This document shows, in pieces, positions 39,070 through 48,122 of a DNA stretch of 64,000 bases. Every line of letters begins with the position of its first letter. The stretch's first letter is position 1. The stretch is taken from NCBI RefSeq assembly GCF_900110115.1, contig NZ_FOCM01000002.1, positions 248,001-312,000 of the forward strand, in the 5' to 3' direction. The translations under genes were made by a program, and so were the position numbers. Origin of the DNA: Palleronia pelagia. GTDB lineage: Bacteria; Pseudomonadota; Alphaproteobacteria; Rhodobacterales; Rhodobacteraceae. Below the pieces are notes generated by a model. The model did no database searches, was not told the DNA's origin, and worked only from the letters and a program-made list of their open reading frames with translations.

Positions 39070-40283
39070 CACACGTCCCCCAGGCCCATGGGCGGGCCGA
39101 GCCGTCGGTCGAACTCGTCGATCTCGTCACGGGTGAAGACCTCTTCGATGGGGGTCAGCCCGTCGTAGCGGCCCGTCAGCCCGGCATCCTGGTGCACCTC
39201 GCGCGCCACGTCCCAGCGGCGTTCGTCACGGGCGACCTTGGCGGCCTGCGCGCGGCCCGCATCGGTCGGCACGCCGTCGGGGCGCACCAGCCCCTCGCGC
39301 GCGAGAAGCCGCACGGTATAGGCTTCGCGGATCGGGTGCTGCGCCGCCAGGGCCAGAAGCCCCTGCCGACGGTGCACCCGCGCCTGGAACCGGCGGTGCC
39401 GCATCACGGCGGCCAGCACACCGCGACCGGGAGCGAAGAACAGCGACACGACGAAGATCGCCGCGGCGACCAGCACGATGATCGGACCGGTGGGCATCGA
39501 CGGGGCCGAGGCCGAGATCACGGCCCCCAGGTATCCCGAGGCGCCGCCCGCCGCCCCGGCGATCCAGATCACGCGGTGCGACCGGTCGGTCCAGAAACGG
39601 GCGGTCACGGCGGGAATGATCAGCATGGCGACGATCAGGATCAGTCCGACCAGTTTCAGGCCGATCACCGTCACGGCCATGACGAGGCCCATCATCAAAA
39701 GATCGATCCGCCGCACATCGTATCCCATGGCGGCGGCGTATTCGCTGTCGAAGGCCACCAGCGTCATCGGGCGGCGCAGAAGCCAGGTGGCCAGCACCGT
39801 CAGCGATCCGCCCACAGCGATCACCACCGCGTCCTCGAACAGCATCCCGGCGGTCGAGCCCAGCAGGAAGGTTTCCAGCCCCGCCTGCCGGCCCGCGCTC
39901 ATGCTTTGCACGACGGTCAGAAGAACCACACCCAGCCCGAAGAACACGCCCAGCACCGCGCCGATGGCCGCATCCTCGGCCAGCCGGGTGCGCCGGGTGA
40001 TCCATTCGATCAACAAGAGCCCGATCCACGCCGTCAGCGCCGAACCCGCCAGCAGGCCCAGCAGGCTGCGCCCGTCCCCGCCGAGCCAGACCATGACGAT
40101 GAAGGCGATCCCGACGCCGGGAAGGGTCGCGTGGGCCACGGCATCCGAGACCAGCGCGCGTTTCCTGAGAAACAGGAACGTCCCGGCCGATCCGGCGGCA
40201 AAGCCCAGCAGCGCAGCCCCGATCGACACCAGCGCGGCGTTATAGCCCGCCTGCAGGAACAGCGCGTCGAGGAACGTCTGCAT
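39069..40283 (-). CDS. Mn/Zn ABC transporter permease with C-terminal winged-helix-like extension
   Basis: The 404-residue protein has an ordinary ABC-3 permease in the first 285 residues (LRKRALVSDAVAHATLPGVGIAF; AMGYDVRRIDLLMMG). A cytoplasmic extension of about 115 residues (from about 290: RRQGLLALAAQHPIREAYTV...LLAREGLVRPDGVPTDAGRAQAA...DEIDEFDRRLG) follows. That extension resembles an MntR/DtxR-type winged helix and is absent from the partner permease. It could sense metal, contact DNA or only regulate transport; the sequence does not decide. Confidence 0.85.
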   Translation of the reverse strand: MQTFLDALFLQAGYNAALVSIGAALLGFAAGSAGTFLFLRKRALVSDAVAHATLPGVGIAFIVMVWLGGDGRSLLGLLAGSALTAWIGLLLIEWITRRTRLAEDAAIGAVLGVFFGLGVVLLTVVQSMSAGRQAGLETFLLGSTAGMLFEDAVVIAVGGSLTVLATWLLRRPMTLVAFDSEYAAAMGYDVRRIDLLMMGLVMAVTVIGLKLVGLILIVAMLIIPAVTARFWTDRSHRVIWIAGAAGGASGYLGAVISASAPSMPTGPIIVLVAAAIFVVSLFFAPGRGVLAAVMRHRRFQARVHRRQGLLALAAQHPIREAYTVRLLAREGLVRPDGVPTDAGRAQAAKVARDERRWDVAREVHQDAGLTGRYDGLTPIEEVFTRDEIDEFDRRLGPPMGLGDV

Positions 40284-41119
40284 CACGCCCCGCCGGTCGG
40301 CGACAGCTCGTCGAGGTGGGTGGCAGCCAGCCGCCCGCCATAGGTCGCCTGAAGGTTCCCGGTCGTGAAAGCCGTGGCGACAGGCCCCTCGGCAATGCGT
40401 CGCACGTTGATGAGGAAAACGTGGTCGAAATAGTCGCGGACGGTCGACAGGTCGTGGTGGACGGCGACCACGGCCTTGCCCTCGGCCTTCAGCGTCTTCA
40501 GCACGTCGATGATCGCGCGCTCGGTCGCGGCATCCACGCCCGCGAAAGGCTCGTCCAGCAGGTAGAGATCCGCGTCCTGCGCCAGCGCGCGCGCCAGGAA
40601 CACGCGCTGTTGCTGGCCGCCCGACAGCTGGCCGATCTGGCGATGGGCGAAATCCGCCATGCCGACGCGGTCAAGACAATCCCGCGCGCGGGCCGTCATC
40701 CTGCCCGAGAGCCGGCCCAGCAGCCCGACCCTGCGATACAGCCCCATCTGCACGACATCCATCACGGTGGTCGGGAAGTCCCAATCGACGCTGGCGCGCT
40801 GGGGAACATAGGCAATCCGCTCGCGGGCCTTCTCGATGGCCTGGCCGAAGACGTAGACATCGCCGGACAGGAGCGGGATCACGCCCAGCGACGCCTTCAG
40901 CAGCGTCGATTTCCCGGCACCGTTGGGGCCGATGATCGCCGACATGGATTCCGCCGGGAAGGTCGCGTCGACCGAAAAGACGGCAGGCTTCTCGCCATAC
41001 GACACGGTCAGGCCGCGGACCGCCAGTGGCGCGCCCGAGGGCACGGCGACAGGCCGGGCGGCCCGTCCGTTTTCGGCTGCGATGGTGGGCTGGTGGCCAG
41101 GGGTCATCGGGGAGGCCAT
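40283..41119 (-). CDS. Mn/Zn ABC transporter ATPase
   Basis: The 278-residue ATP-binding protein has Walker [10 protein letters not shown], signature LSGGQQQR, Walker [11 protein letters not shown] and switch His in AVHHDLS, with the metal-ABC stretch [24 protein letters not shown]. It powers the two downstream permeases. Its start overlaps the end of the binding-protein gene (ATGA). The first 30 residues are an extra, poorly conserved tail; the Met at residue 5 is an alternative start. Confidence 0.93.
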   Translation of the reverse strand: MASPMTPGHQPTIAAENGRAARPVAVPSGAPLAVRGLTVSYGEKPAVFSVDATFPAESMSAIIGPNGAGKSTLLKASLGVIPLLSGDVYVFGQAIEKARERIAYVPQRASVDWDFPTTVMDVVQMGLYRRVGLLGRLSGRMTARARDCLDRVGMADFAHRQIGQLSGGQQQRVFLARALAQDADLYLLDEPFAGVDAATERAIIDVLKTLKAEGKAVVAVHHDLSTVRDYFDHVFLINVRRIAEGPVATAFTTGNLQATYGGRLAATHLDELSPTGGA

Positions 41120-42075
41120 CAGTTCAGCAGGTCCCGCATCCCGGCCTCGGGCGCCTCGCCGCCCAGCGCCCGGGCGATGGTCGTCGCGTTCGAGTCGATC
41201 ATGCCGATATAGGTTCCGCGGTAGGTGCCCGGTTCACCCATGGCGTCGGAATAGAGCTCGCCCCCGATGGCGACCTCGTGCCCCTCGGCGGCGGCGCCTT
41301 CGATCAGGGCGCGGATGTTGCGGTCGCTGACCGAGGTCTCGACGAAAACGGCGCCGATGTCGCGCTCGACCAGCAGGTCGACCAGGTCCGAGACACGGCG
41401 CAACCCCGCCTCGCTTTCTGTCGAGATGCCCTGGATGCCGATGACCTCGAAGTCATAGGCCGCGCCGAAATAGCCGAAGGCATCGTGCGCCGTGACCAGC
41501 ACGCGGCGGTCCGCGGGCACCGACGACAGGGCCTCGGCGGTATAGTCGGCCAGGTCGGACAGCTCGGACAGGTAGTCTTCGGCATTGGCGGTGAAGGTGT
41601 CCGCGCCCTCGGGGCGCACCTCGATCAGGGCATCGCGCACGGTTTCCACCACGCGCGACCACAGCTCGGGCGTCATCCACAGGTGCGGATCATAGCGGCC
41701 GTCGTAATCCGCACTGCCGATCAGCCGGTCCGCGGGAACGCCCTCGGCCACCGCGACCACCGGCTGGTCCCGGCCCAGTTCGAGCAGGAACTCCTCCATC
41801 TGCGCCTCGAGATAGAGACCGTTCCACAGCACGAGGTCGGCATTGGCCAGCGCCACGATGTCGCTGCGGGTCTGGCGATAGGCGTGCGGATCGACACCTG
41901 GCCCCATCAGGGCCCGCACGTCGACCAGGTCGCCCCCGACTTCGCGCGCGGCATCGGCGATCATGCCGGTCGTGGCGACGACCGACAGACGCTCCTGCGC
42001 GGCGGCCATGCCAGCGGCCTGCGCAAGGCCCATGGCCGTGACGAGTGCCAGAAAGGCTCTCCTGCCAAGGATCAT
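41119..42075 (-). CDS. Mn/Zn ABC transporter substrate-binding protein
   Basis: The 318-residue periplasmic cluster-A-I protein has a signal peptide ([23 protein letters not shown]). Candidate metal ligands are the His of [15 protein letters not shown] near residue 65, the His of [10 protein letters not shown] near 135, a Glu in [10 protein letters not shown] near 250 and an Asp in MIDSNA near 298. I start at the second Met because GGGAG lies 6 nt upstream, while the Met six residues earlier has no ribosome site. It heads the operon; a palindromic operator candidate lies 85 bp upstream. Confidence 0.9.
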   Translation of the reverse strand: MILGRRAFLALVTAMGLAQAAGMAAAQERLSVVATTGMIADAAREVGGDLVDVRALMGPGVDPHAYRQTRSDIVALANADLVLWNGLYLEAQMEEFLLELGRDQPVVAVAEGVPADRLIGSADYDGRYDPHLWMTPELWSRVVETVRDALIEVRPEGADTFTANAEDYLSELSDLADYTAEALSSVPADRRVLVTAHDAFGYFGAAYDFEVIGIQGISTESEAGLRRVSDLVDLLVERDIGAVFVETSVSDRNIRALIEGAAAEGHEVAIGGELYSDAMGEPGTYRGTYIGMIDSNATTIARALGGEAPEAGMRDLLN

Positions 42076-42159
42076 CGGTAGCTCCCGCTTCATCGCAGCC
42101 GACGATCCGACTGCCCTATTGCAAGAGCTAGTGTCGGGCGGCGGTCACGTCAATGCACC

Positions 42160-42174
42160 TGCGAAGCATTCGCA
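42160..42174 (-). promoter_or_regulatory. palindromic operator candidate of the metal ABC operon
   Basis: TGCGAA-GCA-TTCGCA is a perfect 6-bp inverted repeat 85 bp before the binding-protein start. Six bases downstream on the minus strand lies a TTGACG -35-like box (42153-42148). The shape is like Fur/Mur-family boxes (TGCAA...TTGCA) that control manganese uptake in alphaproteobacteria. The match is to the general form only, so Mur or MntR control is a hypothesis. Confidence 0.55.
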
Positions 42175-42230
42175 ACAAACGGGCGCACTCGGCTGGTCGG
42201 ATTACCGGACATCCGGCGACCTGGCCGCTC

Positions 42231-43118
42231 TCAGCCGCCGAAGCCTTCGACCAGCGCGTCGAACACCACCCGCAGGCGACGGGAGCGTGCGATGTCGCGG
42301 TGGGCGACGATCCAGACAGGAAAGTCGATCGGCGCGAAACCAGGCACCGCGCGTTCGACTTGCGGATCGGAATCGCCGATCCGGTCGTCGAGGATGCCGA
42401 GCCCCAAACCGCGGCGTACCATTTCCCACATCACCGTGAAGTTGCGGCAGCGGTACGGAAAGTTCTCCGGCGTAAGGGGAAAGCCGCGCGCATTCAGCAA
42501 TCCCATCAGGCTTCCAGCCGCGTCGATCTCGATGAATTCCGCCGCCGAGAAGCCGGCCGCATCCGCCGGACGCCCCAGCCGGTCGAGATAGGCCGGCGCC
42601 GCGAACAGCCGGGCCTGCGCGTCGCGCACGCGCCGGGCGATCAGGTCGGGCTCGGACGGGCGAACGTTGCGCACCGCGATGTCGGCCTCGCGGCGCGACA
42701 GGTCCGACAGGTCGTTCGAGACGACGATCTCGACGCGGATTCGCGGCTCGGACCGGTGCAGCCGCTCGAGGATCGGGGGCAGGAGATACCCCGCGTAGGC
42801 GTCCGAGGCCGAGATCGCCACGTCGCCTTCGATCGCCTCGGTCTGACCCCAGGCCGCACGCGACAGGGCGCGCGCCCCCTCGCCCATGACACGCGCATGA
42901 TCGAGCAGCTCGTGACCCGCCGGTGTCAGCCGCAGGCCCCGGCCCGTCCGTTCGAACAGCGCGACGCCAAGCTCGGCCTCCAGCGCCTCGACCTGGCGGC
43001 CCAGCGTGGGCTGCGCCAGTTTCAACGCCCGGGCGGCGGCGGACAGGGACCCTTCCTCGGCCGTCACCAGGAAGGCGCGGGCCCGGTTCCAATCGAAGGT
43101 GACGCTGCGCCAATCCAT
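42231..43118 (-). CDS. LysR-family transcriptional regulator
   Basis: The product of about 295 residues has an N-terminal winged HTH (FDWNRARAFLVTAEEGSLSAAARALKLAQPTLGRQVEALE) and a LysR substrate-binding domain ending IVAHRDIARSRRLRVVFDALVE. I start at MDWRSV because the HTH should begin within about ten residues; longer starts at 43130 and 43163 are possible. It is divergent from the DUF4386 gene (100 bp apart), which is its most likely target under the usual LysR arrangement. Confidence 0.88.
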   Translation of the reverse strand: MDWRSVTFDWNRARAFLVTAEEGSLSAAARALKLAQPTLGRQVEALEAELGVALFERTGRGLRLTPAGHELLDHARVMGEGARALSRAAWGQTEAIEGDVAISASDAYAGYLLPPILERLHRSEPRIRVEIVVSNDLSDLSRREADIAVRNVRPSEPDLIARRVRDAQARLFAAPAYLDRLGRPADAAGFSAAEFIEIDAAGSLMGLLNARGFPLTPENFPYRCRNFTVMWEMVRRGLGLGILDDRIGDSDPQVERAVPGFAPIDFPVWIVAHRDIARSRRLRVVFDALVEGFGG

Positions 43119-43218
43119 GCGAATACGCATATCAGCTCGGCAATTCCGGTCAATTCCCTGCATCTTCGCAGAGCATTAGACACCCTTCAATATCGCTCAC
43201 ACTGAAAGGAGGCCCGCC

Positions 43219-43941
43219 ATGCACGCTTTCCAGGATCCAACCTCCCGCGCCTACGCTCGCGTGACCGGCGCGCTGTATCTCGTGATCGCCGTCGCCGGCG
43301 GGTTCGCCATCCTCTATGTCCCCGGCCTGCTGAACGTGCCCGGCGACCCGGCGGCCACCTTCGCCAACATCGCCGAGCGCCGCGGCCTGTTTCACGCGGG
43401 GCTGGTCGGCGACGTGGTGATGATGACCGCCGAGGTGATGGTTTCGGCCATGCTGTTCTTCATGTTCCGCACCGTGAACCCGACGCTGTCGCTGGCGGCG
43501 GCCTTCGCGCGGATGATGATGGTCGCCGTGATGGCGGCGATGCTGTTCTTCCACGCCGCGTCGCTGGCGCTGGCCGACGGCACCGTGCCGCTGGACAGTT
43601 TCAGCATGGCGCAGAGGGTCGAGCTTGCGGGGCTCATGCGCCATGTCCACGACGCGGGCGTGTGGATCTGGCAGGTCTTCTTCTGGCTGCACCTGTGGCT
43701 GCTGGGCACGCTGGTGATGCGCTCGGGCCTTTATCCCCGGCTGCTGGGACTTGGACTGATCGTCGGCGGCACCGGATACCTGGTGGACAGCGTGCAGATG
43801 TTCGCCCTGCCCGAGGCCGGCTGGCTGGCCGCCGTGAAGGTCGCGCTGCTGCTGGTGGTGACGGTCTCCGAGCTGGGCTTTGCGCTGCTGCTTCTGCTGC
43901 GCGGCCCCCGCCCGTCGCGAACGGGCGCCGTCGCCGCCTGA
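43219..43941 (+). CDS. DUF4386 membrane protein
   Basis: The 240-residue protein has six to seven helices and the DUF4386 pattern: RAYARVTGALYLVIAVAGGFA at the start, LFHAGLVGDVVMM near 60 and LGLIVGGTGYLVDSV near 175. Function of the family is unknown. A strong AAAGGAGG ribosome site precedes the ATG. It is paired with a divergent LysR regulator. Confidence 0.85.
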   Translation: MHAFQDPTSRAYARVTGALYLVIAVAGGFAILYVPGLLNVPGDPAATFANIAERRGLFHAGLVGDVVMMTAEVMVSAMLFFMFRTVNPTLSLAAAFARMMMVAVMAAMLFFHAASLALADGTVPLDSFSMAQRVELAGLMRHVHDAGVWIWQVFFWLHLWLLGTLVMRSGLYPRLLGLGLIVGGTGYLVDSVQMFALPEAGWLAAVKVALLLVVTVSELGFALLLLLRGPRPSRTGAVAA

Positions 43942-43976
43942 CACCCGGTCGCCACGGGCGGCGCCGGAACAGCGCA

Positions 43977-44011
43977 TTGACAGGTGGGCGCTGATCGGTG
44001 AAACGTTTCAA
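43977..44011 (+). promoter_or_regulatory. promoter with LacI-type operator before the HTH-kinase operon
   Basis: A consensus -35 box TTGACA lies at 43977-43982. The perfect palindrome TGAAACGTTTCA (43999-44010; 14-mer GTGAAACGTTTCAA at 43998-44011) covers the expected -10 position. It is a LacI/PurR-style half-site pair with a central CG and lies 22 bp before the GTG of the LacI-HTH-kinase gene, which suggests autorepression. The same 14-mer precedes the converging ABC operon at 51895-51908. Confidence 0.85.
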
Positions 44012-44032
44012 TGAAGCGGACGCGGGGGACCT

Positions 44033-45238
44033 GTGGCGGCACCGGAAGACAACGCACGAAGCCGTCGGGCCACGATAAAGGACGTGGCGCGGCTGGCCGC
44101 CGTGTCGGTGGGAACGGTGTCCCATGTCCTGAACGACAGCAAGGGCGTCTCGAGCGCGGCGCGCAAGGCCGTGCTCGACGCCGTCGAGACGCTGGACTAC
44201 CGGCCCAACAGCCTGGCGCGATCGTTGATCGCCCGGCGCCCCCGGAACGAGGTATCCGCCCGCCCCGACCGGCCCCGGCTGATCTGCGTCGGCTATATCT
44301 CGATCGATTACATGGTGCGGATCGGCGAGGTGCCGTCTCCCGGCGCCCGCACCACGTCACACTCCATCGACAAGATGCTGGGCGGCCCGGCCGCCAACGT
44401 CGCCGCCTTCGCCGCCGGACTCGGCGCGCCGCTGGACCTGTCGGTCGAGCTGGTGACGCGCCTTGGCCACGACCCCGACAGCGTCTGGGCGCTGGAAGAA
44501 TTGGCCGCCCGCGGCGTGGATGCGAGCGGCGCATTGCAGGAGCCGGGCACCCGCCTGTCGCGCTGCATCGTGCTGGTCGAGGATGGCGGCCGCCGCACCA
44601 TCGTGAACGAGCCCCTCAACATCCCGGCCGAGCTGCTGGCACGCCGCCTGACCGTCCACGACGGGGCGACCGCGCCGGCCTGCGTCCATTTCGACGGCTT
44701 CCATCTGGGCGCGGCGGAAGAGGTCGCGGCCGACCTGCACGCGGCGGGCTTCCGCATGGCGCTGCATGGCGCGGGCCTGCCCGAGACGCGGCGCGGCCGC
44801 GACGACATGGCCGGGCTGCTCGGGACCTTCGACCTGCTGGTCCTGAACCGCGAAACCCTGGACGCCTTCGCCCCGGCGGTGCCCGAGGCGGCCGACGCGC
44901 CCGAGCGGCTGTTCGGCCTTTCCGACGATGCGCGCTGCAAGGCGCTTCTCATCACCGACGGCGCGGCGGGCGCGACGCTCTACCGCCCCGGCGAGACCCC
45001 GTTGCATTGTCCCGCCCCCGGCATCGACATGGTGGATGCCACCGGCGCGGGCGACGCCTTCACGGGCATCTTCCTGGCCGCCTGGCTGTCCAGCGGCGAC
45101 GCGCCCCGGGCGCTGGAGCTGGCGACGCGCGGCGCCAGCCTGTCGCTGGAATCCATGGGGGCGCAAGGCCGCATCCCGACCGCCGCGTCCCTGGGCGTGG
45201 CCGATACGACCACCGAGACCGCGGGGGCTGAGCGCTGA
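44033..45238 (+). CDS. LacI-type HTH fused to a PfkB-family sugar kinase
   Basis: The 401-residue protein begins with a complete LacI headpiece: [23 protein letters not shown] (HTH, 13-35) and [10 protein letters not shown] (hinge helix, 56-65). Instead of the usual periplasmic-binding-like effector domain, residues 82-395 form a PfkB kinase with [15 protein letters not shown] (117-131) and DATGAGDAF (catalytic Asp341). It starts at GTG behind GGGGGAC. A LacI operator lies just upstream. I infer a repressor whose sugar sensor is a kinase domain; whether it still phosphorylates a sugar is unknown, but the catalytic Asp is present. Confidence 0.93.
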   Translation: MAAPEDNARSRRATIKDVARLAAVSVGTVSHVLNDSKGVSSAARKAVLDAVETLDYRPNSLARSLIARRPRNEVSARPDRPRLICVGYISIDYMVRIGEVPSPGARTTSHSIDKMLGGPAANVAAFAAGLGAPLDLSVELVTRLGHDPDSVWALEELAARGVDASGALQEPGTRLSRCIVLVEDGGRRTIVNEPLNIPAELLARRLTVHDGATAPACVHFDGFHLGAAEEVAADLHAAGFRMALHGAGLPETRRGRDDMAGLLGTFDLLVLNRETLDAFAPAVPEAADAPERLFGLSDDARCKALLITDGAAGATLYRPGETPLHCPAPGIDMVDATGAGDAFTGIFLAAWLSSGDAPRALELATRGASLSLESMGAQGRIPTAASLGVADTTTETAGAER

Positions 45239-45239
45239 C

Positions 45240-46172
45240 ATGACCGACGTATCGGGCGCGCCCCGCCTGTTGTGCGTGGGCGACATGGACATGGACATCA
45301 TCCTGCGGGTGCCGAAGCCGCCGGGGCCCGATCAGAAGGTCGACGGCGAACGGGTGCTGCAATGCCCCGGCGGCATGGCCGCCAACGTCGCCGTCGCGGC
45401 CCGGCGCCTGGGCATGCCGACCCGGCTGCTGGCCGCCGTTGGCGACGACGCGATGGGCGCCGAGGCGCGCGCGGCACTGGAGCGGGAGCGTCTGGATCTC
45501 GACCACCTTGCGGTGCGACCGGGCGCGGCCACGTTCTTCTGCGTCATCATGGTGGACGACCGGGGCGAGAAGTCGCTGGTGAAGGCGCTGAGCCCGGCCT
45601 ACCTGCCCCGGCCCGAGGACCTGACCCCGAAAGCCTTCGACGGGATCGCCCACCTGCACATGACCTTCACCCGCCATGACCTGGCGCTGCGTGCGATCGA
45701 GCTGGCGCGCGCTGCCGGCGCCACGGTGTCGCTGGATCTCGAGGCGGCGGACCTGGACAGTTCGGGCGGGTCGGTGCGCGCGCTGGTGGAGGCCGTGGAC
45801 CTGCTGTTCCTGAGCGCGCAGAGCCGCCCGGCCGTCGAGGCCGCCATCGGCCCGGTGGGCGACCGCGCTGACCGGACCGTCGTGACGACCATGGGCGACG
45901 CGGGCGCGCGGGTGGAACGCGGCGGACGCGAGGTCGCCCGCCTGCCCGGCCACACCGTCCCCGTGACCGACACATCGGGCGCGGGCGATGCCTTCGCCGG
46001 CGCCTTCCTGACCGCGCGGCTGGACGGGGCAGACGACGCAACGGCCCTGCGCTTCGCCAACGCCGCGGCCGCGCTGTCGGTCCGGGCCTACGGCGCGCAG
46101 ACCGGGCTGCCCGACCGCTCCGAGGTCGGGGCCTTTCTTGACGCCCGAACACCGAAGGACACCCATGCCTGA
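45240..46172 (+). CDS. PfkB-family carbohydrate kinase
   Basis: The 310-residue stand-alone ribokinase-fold kinase starts 1 bp after the fused regulator. Motifs are CPGGMAANVAVAARRLG (N-terminal signature, about 40-56) and VTDTSGAGDAFAGAFL (catalytic Asp250). It is a paralogue-like partner of the kinase domain of the upstream regulator. It should phosphorylate the sugar or sugar phosphate imported by the convergent ABC system. The substrate is not identifiable from motifs. Confidence 0.9.
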   Translation: MTDVSGAPRLLCVGDMDMDIILRVPKPPGPDQKVDGERVLQCPGGMAANVAVAARRLGMPTRLLAAVGDDAMGAEARAALERERLDLDHLAVRPGAATFFCVIMVDDRGEKSLVKALSPAYLPRPEDLTPKAFDGIAHLHMTFTRHDLALRAIELARAAGATVSLDLEAADLDSSGGSVRALVEAVDLLFLSAQSRPAVEAAIGPVGDRADRTVVTTMGDAGARVERGGREVARLPGHTVPVTDTSGAGDAFAGAFLTARLDGADDATALRFANAAAALSVRAYGAQTGLPDRSEVGAFLDARTPKDTHA

Positions 46173-47124
46173 GAAACGGTTCGATTTCGCAGCCGAGATG
46201 ACCGAGCGCGGCTGGCCCGCCCCCGACGAGACCACCATGCAGGGTCTTCTGGACATCGTGGACGAGGGCACGCTGGGCGCGTCCAACCACGTGACGCTGG
46301 CCCTGCCACTGGTCGCCCGGCTGGCCGCCGCAGACCGACCGACCGCGCGGGACGAGGCGCTGGCGCTGGCCGAGTTCATCGCGCGGACCCGAGGCCAGGG
46401 CGCGCCCATCGTCGCCAACGCGCTGCGCTGGCAGACGGCCGGCGCGTCCGAGCTGGACCCACGGGACGCCGCGCGCCTGCTGTCCGACCGCGCCGCCGAA
46501 TGGGAGGGCGCCGCCGCAGCGCGCCGCCGCGCCCTGATCGAGGCGGGTGTCACCGCCTTGGCCGGAACGCGCGCGCCGCTGATCTTCGATTATTCCAGCA
46601 CCGTGGCCGACCTCGTTCGCGCGCTGGCGAACGGTCCCGGCCTGGACCGGATCATCATCCCCGAAAGCCGCGCCATCGACGGCGGCCGGCGCTACATGAC
46701 GGCGCTGTCCGACCTGGGGGTCGAGATCGCCTTCCTGCCCGACGCCGCGCTGGACTACGCGGTGACGCTGTCCGACGCGGTGCTGCTGGGCGCCGAAAGC
46801 GTCACGCGCGACGGCGGTATCAGCAACACCGTCGGCTCGACTCCCGCGGCGCGGGCGGCAATGGCGAACGGCATCCCCGTGCACGGCGCCGCGGACCTTT
46901 TCAAGGTGGGCGACCGGACACGGGACGAACTGCCGGCGCCGCCGCTTCGCCGCTATGACTTCCTTCTGAAACCGGGCGAGACGGCCACGACCGCGGCCCC
47001 CGAGCTCGAGATCGTGCCGCCAACCCTGGTGACGTCGATCCTGACCGAAATCGGCCCGGTCCGCCCGGCTGACCTAGGGGGCGCGGTAGACCGGCACCGG
47101 GGCAACGGGGAGATCCAGCCATGA
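46165..47124 (+). CDS. eIF2B alpha/beta/delta-like protein without the isomerase cysteine
   Basis: The 319-residue protein has the IF-2B fold: IIIPESRAIDGGRRYMTALSDLGVEI, then LLGAESVTRDGGISNTVGSTPAARAAMANGIPVHGAADLFKV. Catalytic relatives MtnA and ribose-1,5-bisphosphate isomerase need a Cys (ILTHC) and an Asp (GAD). Here the matching places read LIFDYSST and GAES, and the whole protein has no cysteine. It therefore looks more like the sugar-phosphate-binding eIF2B subunits than an isomerase. It overlaps its neighbours by 8 and 4 bp. A regulatory or altered catalytic role is inferred. Confidence 0.82.
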   Translation: MPEKRFDFAAEMTERGWPAPDETTMQGLLDIVDEGTLGASNHVTLALPLVARLAAADRPTARDEALALAEFIARTRGQGAPIVANALRWQTAGASELDPRDAARLLSDRAAEWEGAAAARRRALIEAGVTALAGTRAPLIFDYSSTVADLVRALANGPGLDRIIIPESRAIDGGRRYMTALSDLGVEIAFLPDAALDYAVTLSDAVLLGAESVTRDGGISNTVGSTPAARAAMANGIPVHGAADLFKVGDRTRDELPAPPLRRYDFLLKPGETATTAAPELEIVPPTLVTSILTEIGPVRPADLGGAVDRHRGNGEIQP

Positions 47125-48122
47125 ACGCCTCCGAAAGCCACGCGCTGATGGCGCGCGAACTGGACGAACAACCCAACATACTGGCCGAGGCGGCGCGCGC
47201 GCTTGTCGGCACGGCGTCCCGCATCGCGCTGGACCGGACGCGGCCCGTCTGGGTCGGCGGCTGCGGCGACAGCCTGTTCGCCGCGCGGGCCATCGCCCAC
47301 CACGCCCGCAGGACAGGGATCGATATCCGCCCGGCCTCGGCGGCCGAGATGCTGTGGGACGCGCCCATCGCGGCGGGCGACACGGTCATCGCCATCAGCC
47401 TGTCGGGCGGCACGCGTCGCACCGTCGAAGCCCTGAGCGCCGCCAGCGCACGCGGCGCCCGCACCATCGCGATCACGCTCAGGCCGGACAGCGCCCTGGG
47501 CAAGGCTGCGGACGATGTGGTCGCGCTGCCCTACACGCCGGTGAGCCGGGCGATCCCCCACGGGCTGGACTACCACGTGACGCTGCTGGCGCTGGCATCG
47601 CTGATGGACGATCCGGACCCCGATGCCATCGCGACGCTGTTCCACGGCCGAACCCCGTGCGCACACGCGGCCGCGGACGCTGCGGCGACGGGCATGGCCT
47701 CCGACGGCCGGTTCTTCTTCCTGGGCAGCGGTGCGGCCCTGGGGTCGGCCGAGTACGGCGCGGCCAAGATGCACGAAGCGGGCGGTCTGACGGCCTTCGC
47801 CTTCGAGTCCGAGAACTTCGCCCACGGCGCCCAGTTCATGCTGCGCCCCGGCGATCACGCCACCCTGTGCGGCGCCGACGCGGCCGGAGACGCGCGCACC
47901 CTGTCGCTGCGCGACGGTTTGGACCAGCTGGGCGTCGGGCATCAGCTGGCCGGGTTCGACGCGCCGCTGGGCACGCTGGGCGCGGCTTTCGATGCCGCGC
48001 TGACCTGCCAAGCGCTGTGCCTGGCGGTGGCGCAGGCGCGCGGCCTGAATGTCACCGACCCGGCGAACGGGTCGGGTGCGGATGCGGTGCAGAAGGACTG
48101 GTTCGGCTGGACCGCCCCGTGA
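47121..48122 (+). CDS. double-SIS-domain sugar isomerase/deaminase-like protein
   Basis: The 333-residue protein has two SIS domains. The first has VWVGGCGDSLFAARAIAHHA and the phosphosugar motif ISLSGGTRRTVEAL (about 95-108). The second has FFFLGSGAALGSAEYGAAKMHEAGG (about 195-220), followed by ENFAHGAQFML. The layout resembles GlmS-C, AgaS and FrlB, enzymes acting on amino- or ketosugar phosphates. It overlaps the eIF2B-like gene by 4 bp. Its TGA abuts the stop of the opposing ABC permease in TGATCA. The product of the pathway is not known. Confidence 0.85.
   Translation: MNASESHALMARELDEQPNILAEAARALVGTASRIALDRTRPVWVGGCGDSLFAARAIAHHARRTGIDIRPASAAEMLWDAPIAAGDTVIAISLSGGTRRTVEALSAASARGARTIAITLRPDSALGKAADDVVALPYTPVSRAIPHGLDYHVTLLALASLMDDPDPDAIATLFHGRTPCAHAAADAAATGMASDGRFFFLGSGAALGSAEYGAAKMHEAGGLTAFAFESENFAHGAQFMLRPGDHATLCGADAAGDARTLSLRDGLDQLGVGHQLAGFDAPLGTLGAAFDAALTCQALCLAVAQARGLNVTDPANGSGADAVQKDWFGWTAP

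Noticed and set aside
44011-45231. An ATG-started open frame of 406 codons overlapping the HTH-kinase gene in another frame
   Set aside because: Its product is Arg/Pro/Gly-rich with no motifs, whereas the GTG frame gives a continuous LacI HTH and PfkB kinase. The ATG also lies immediately next to the operator.
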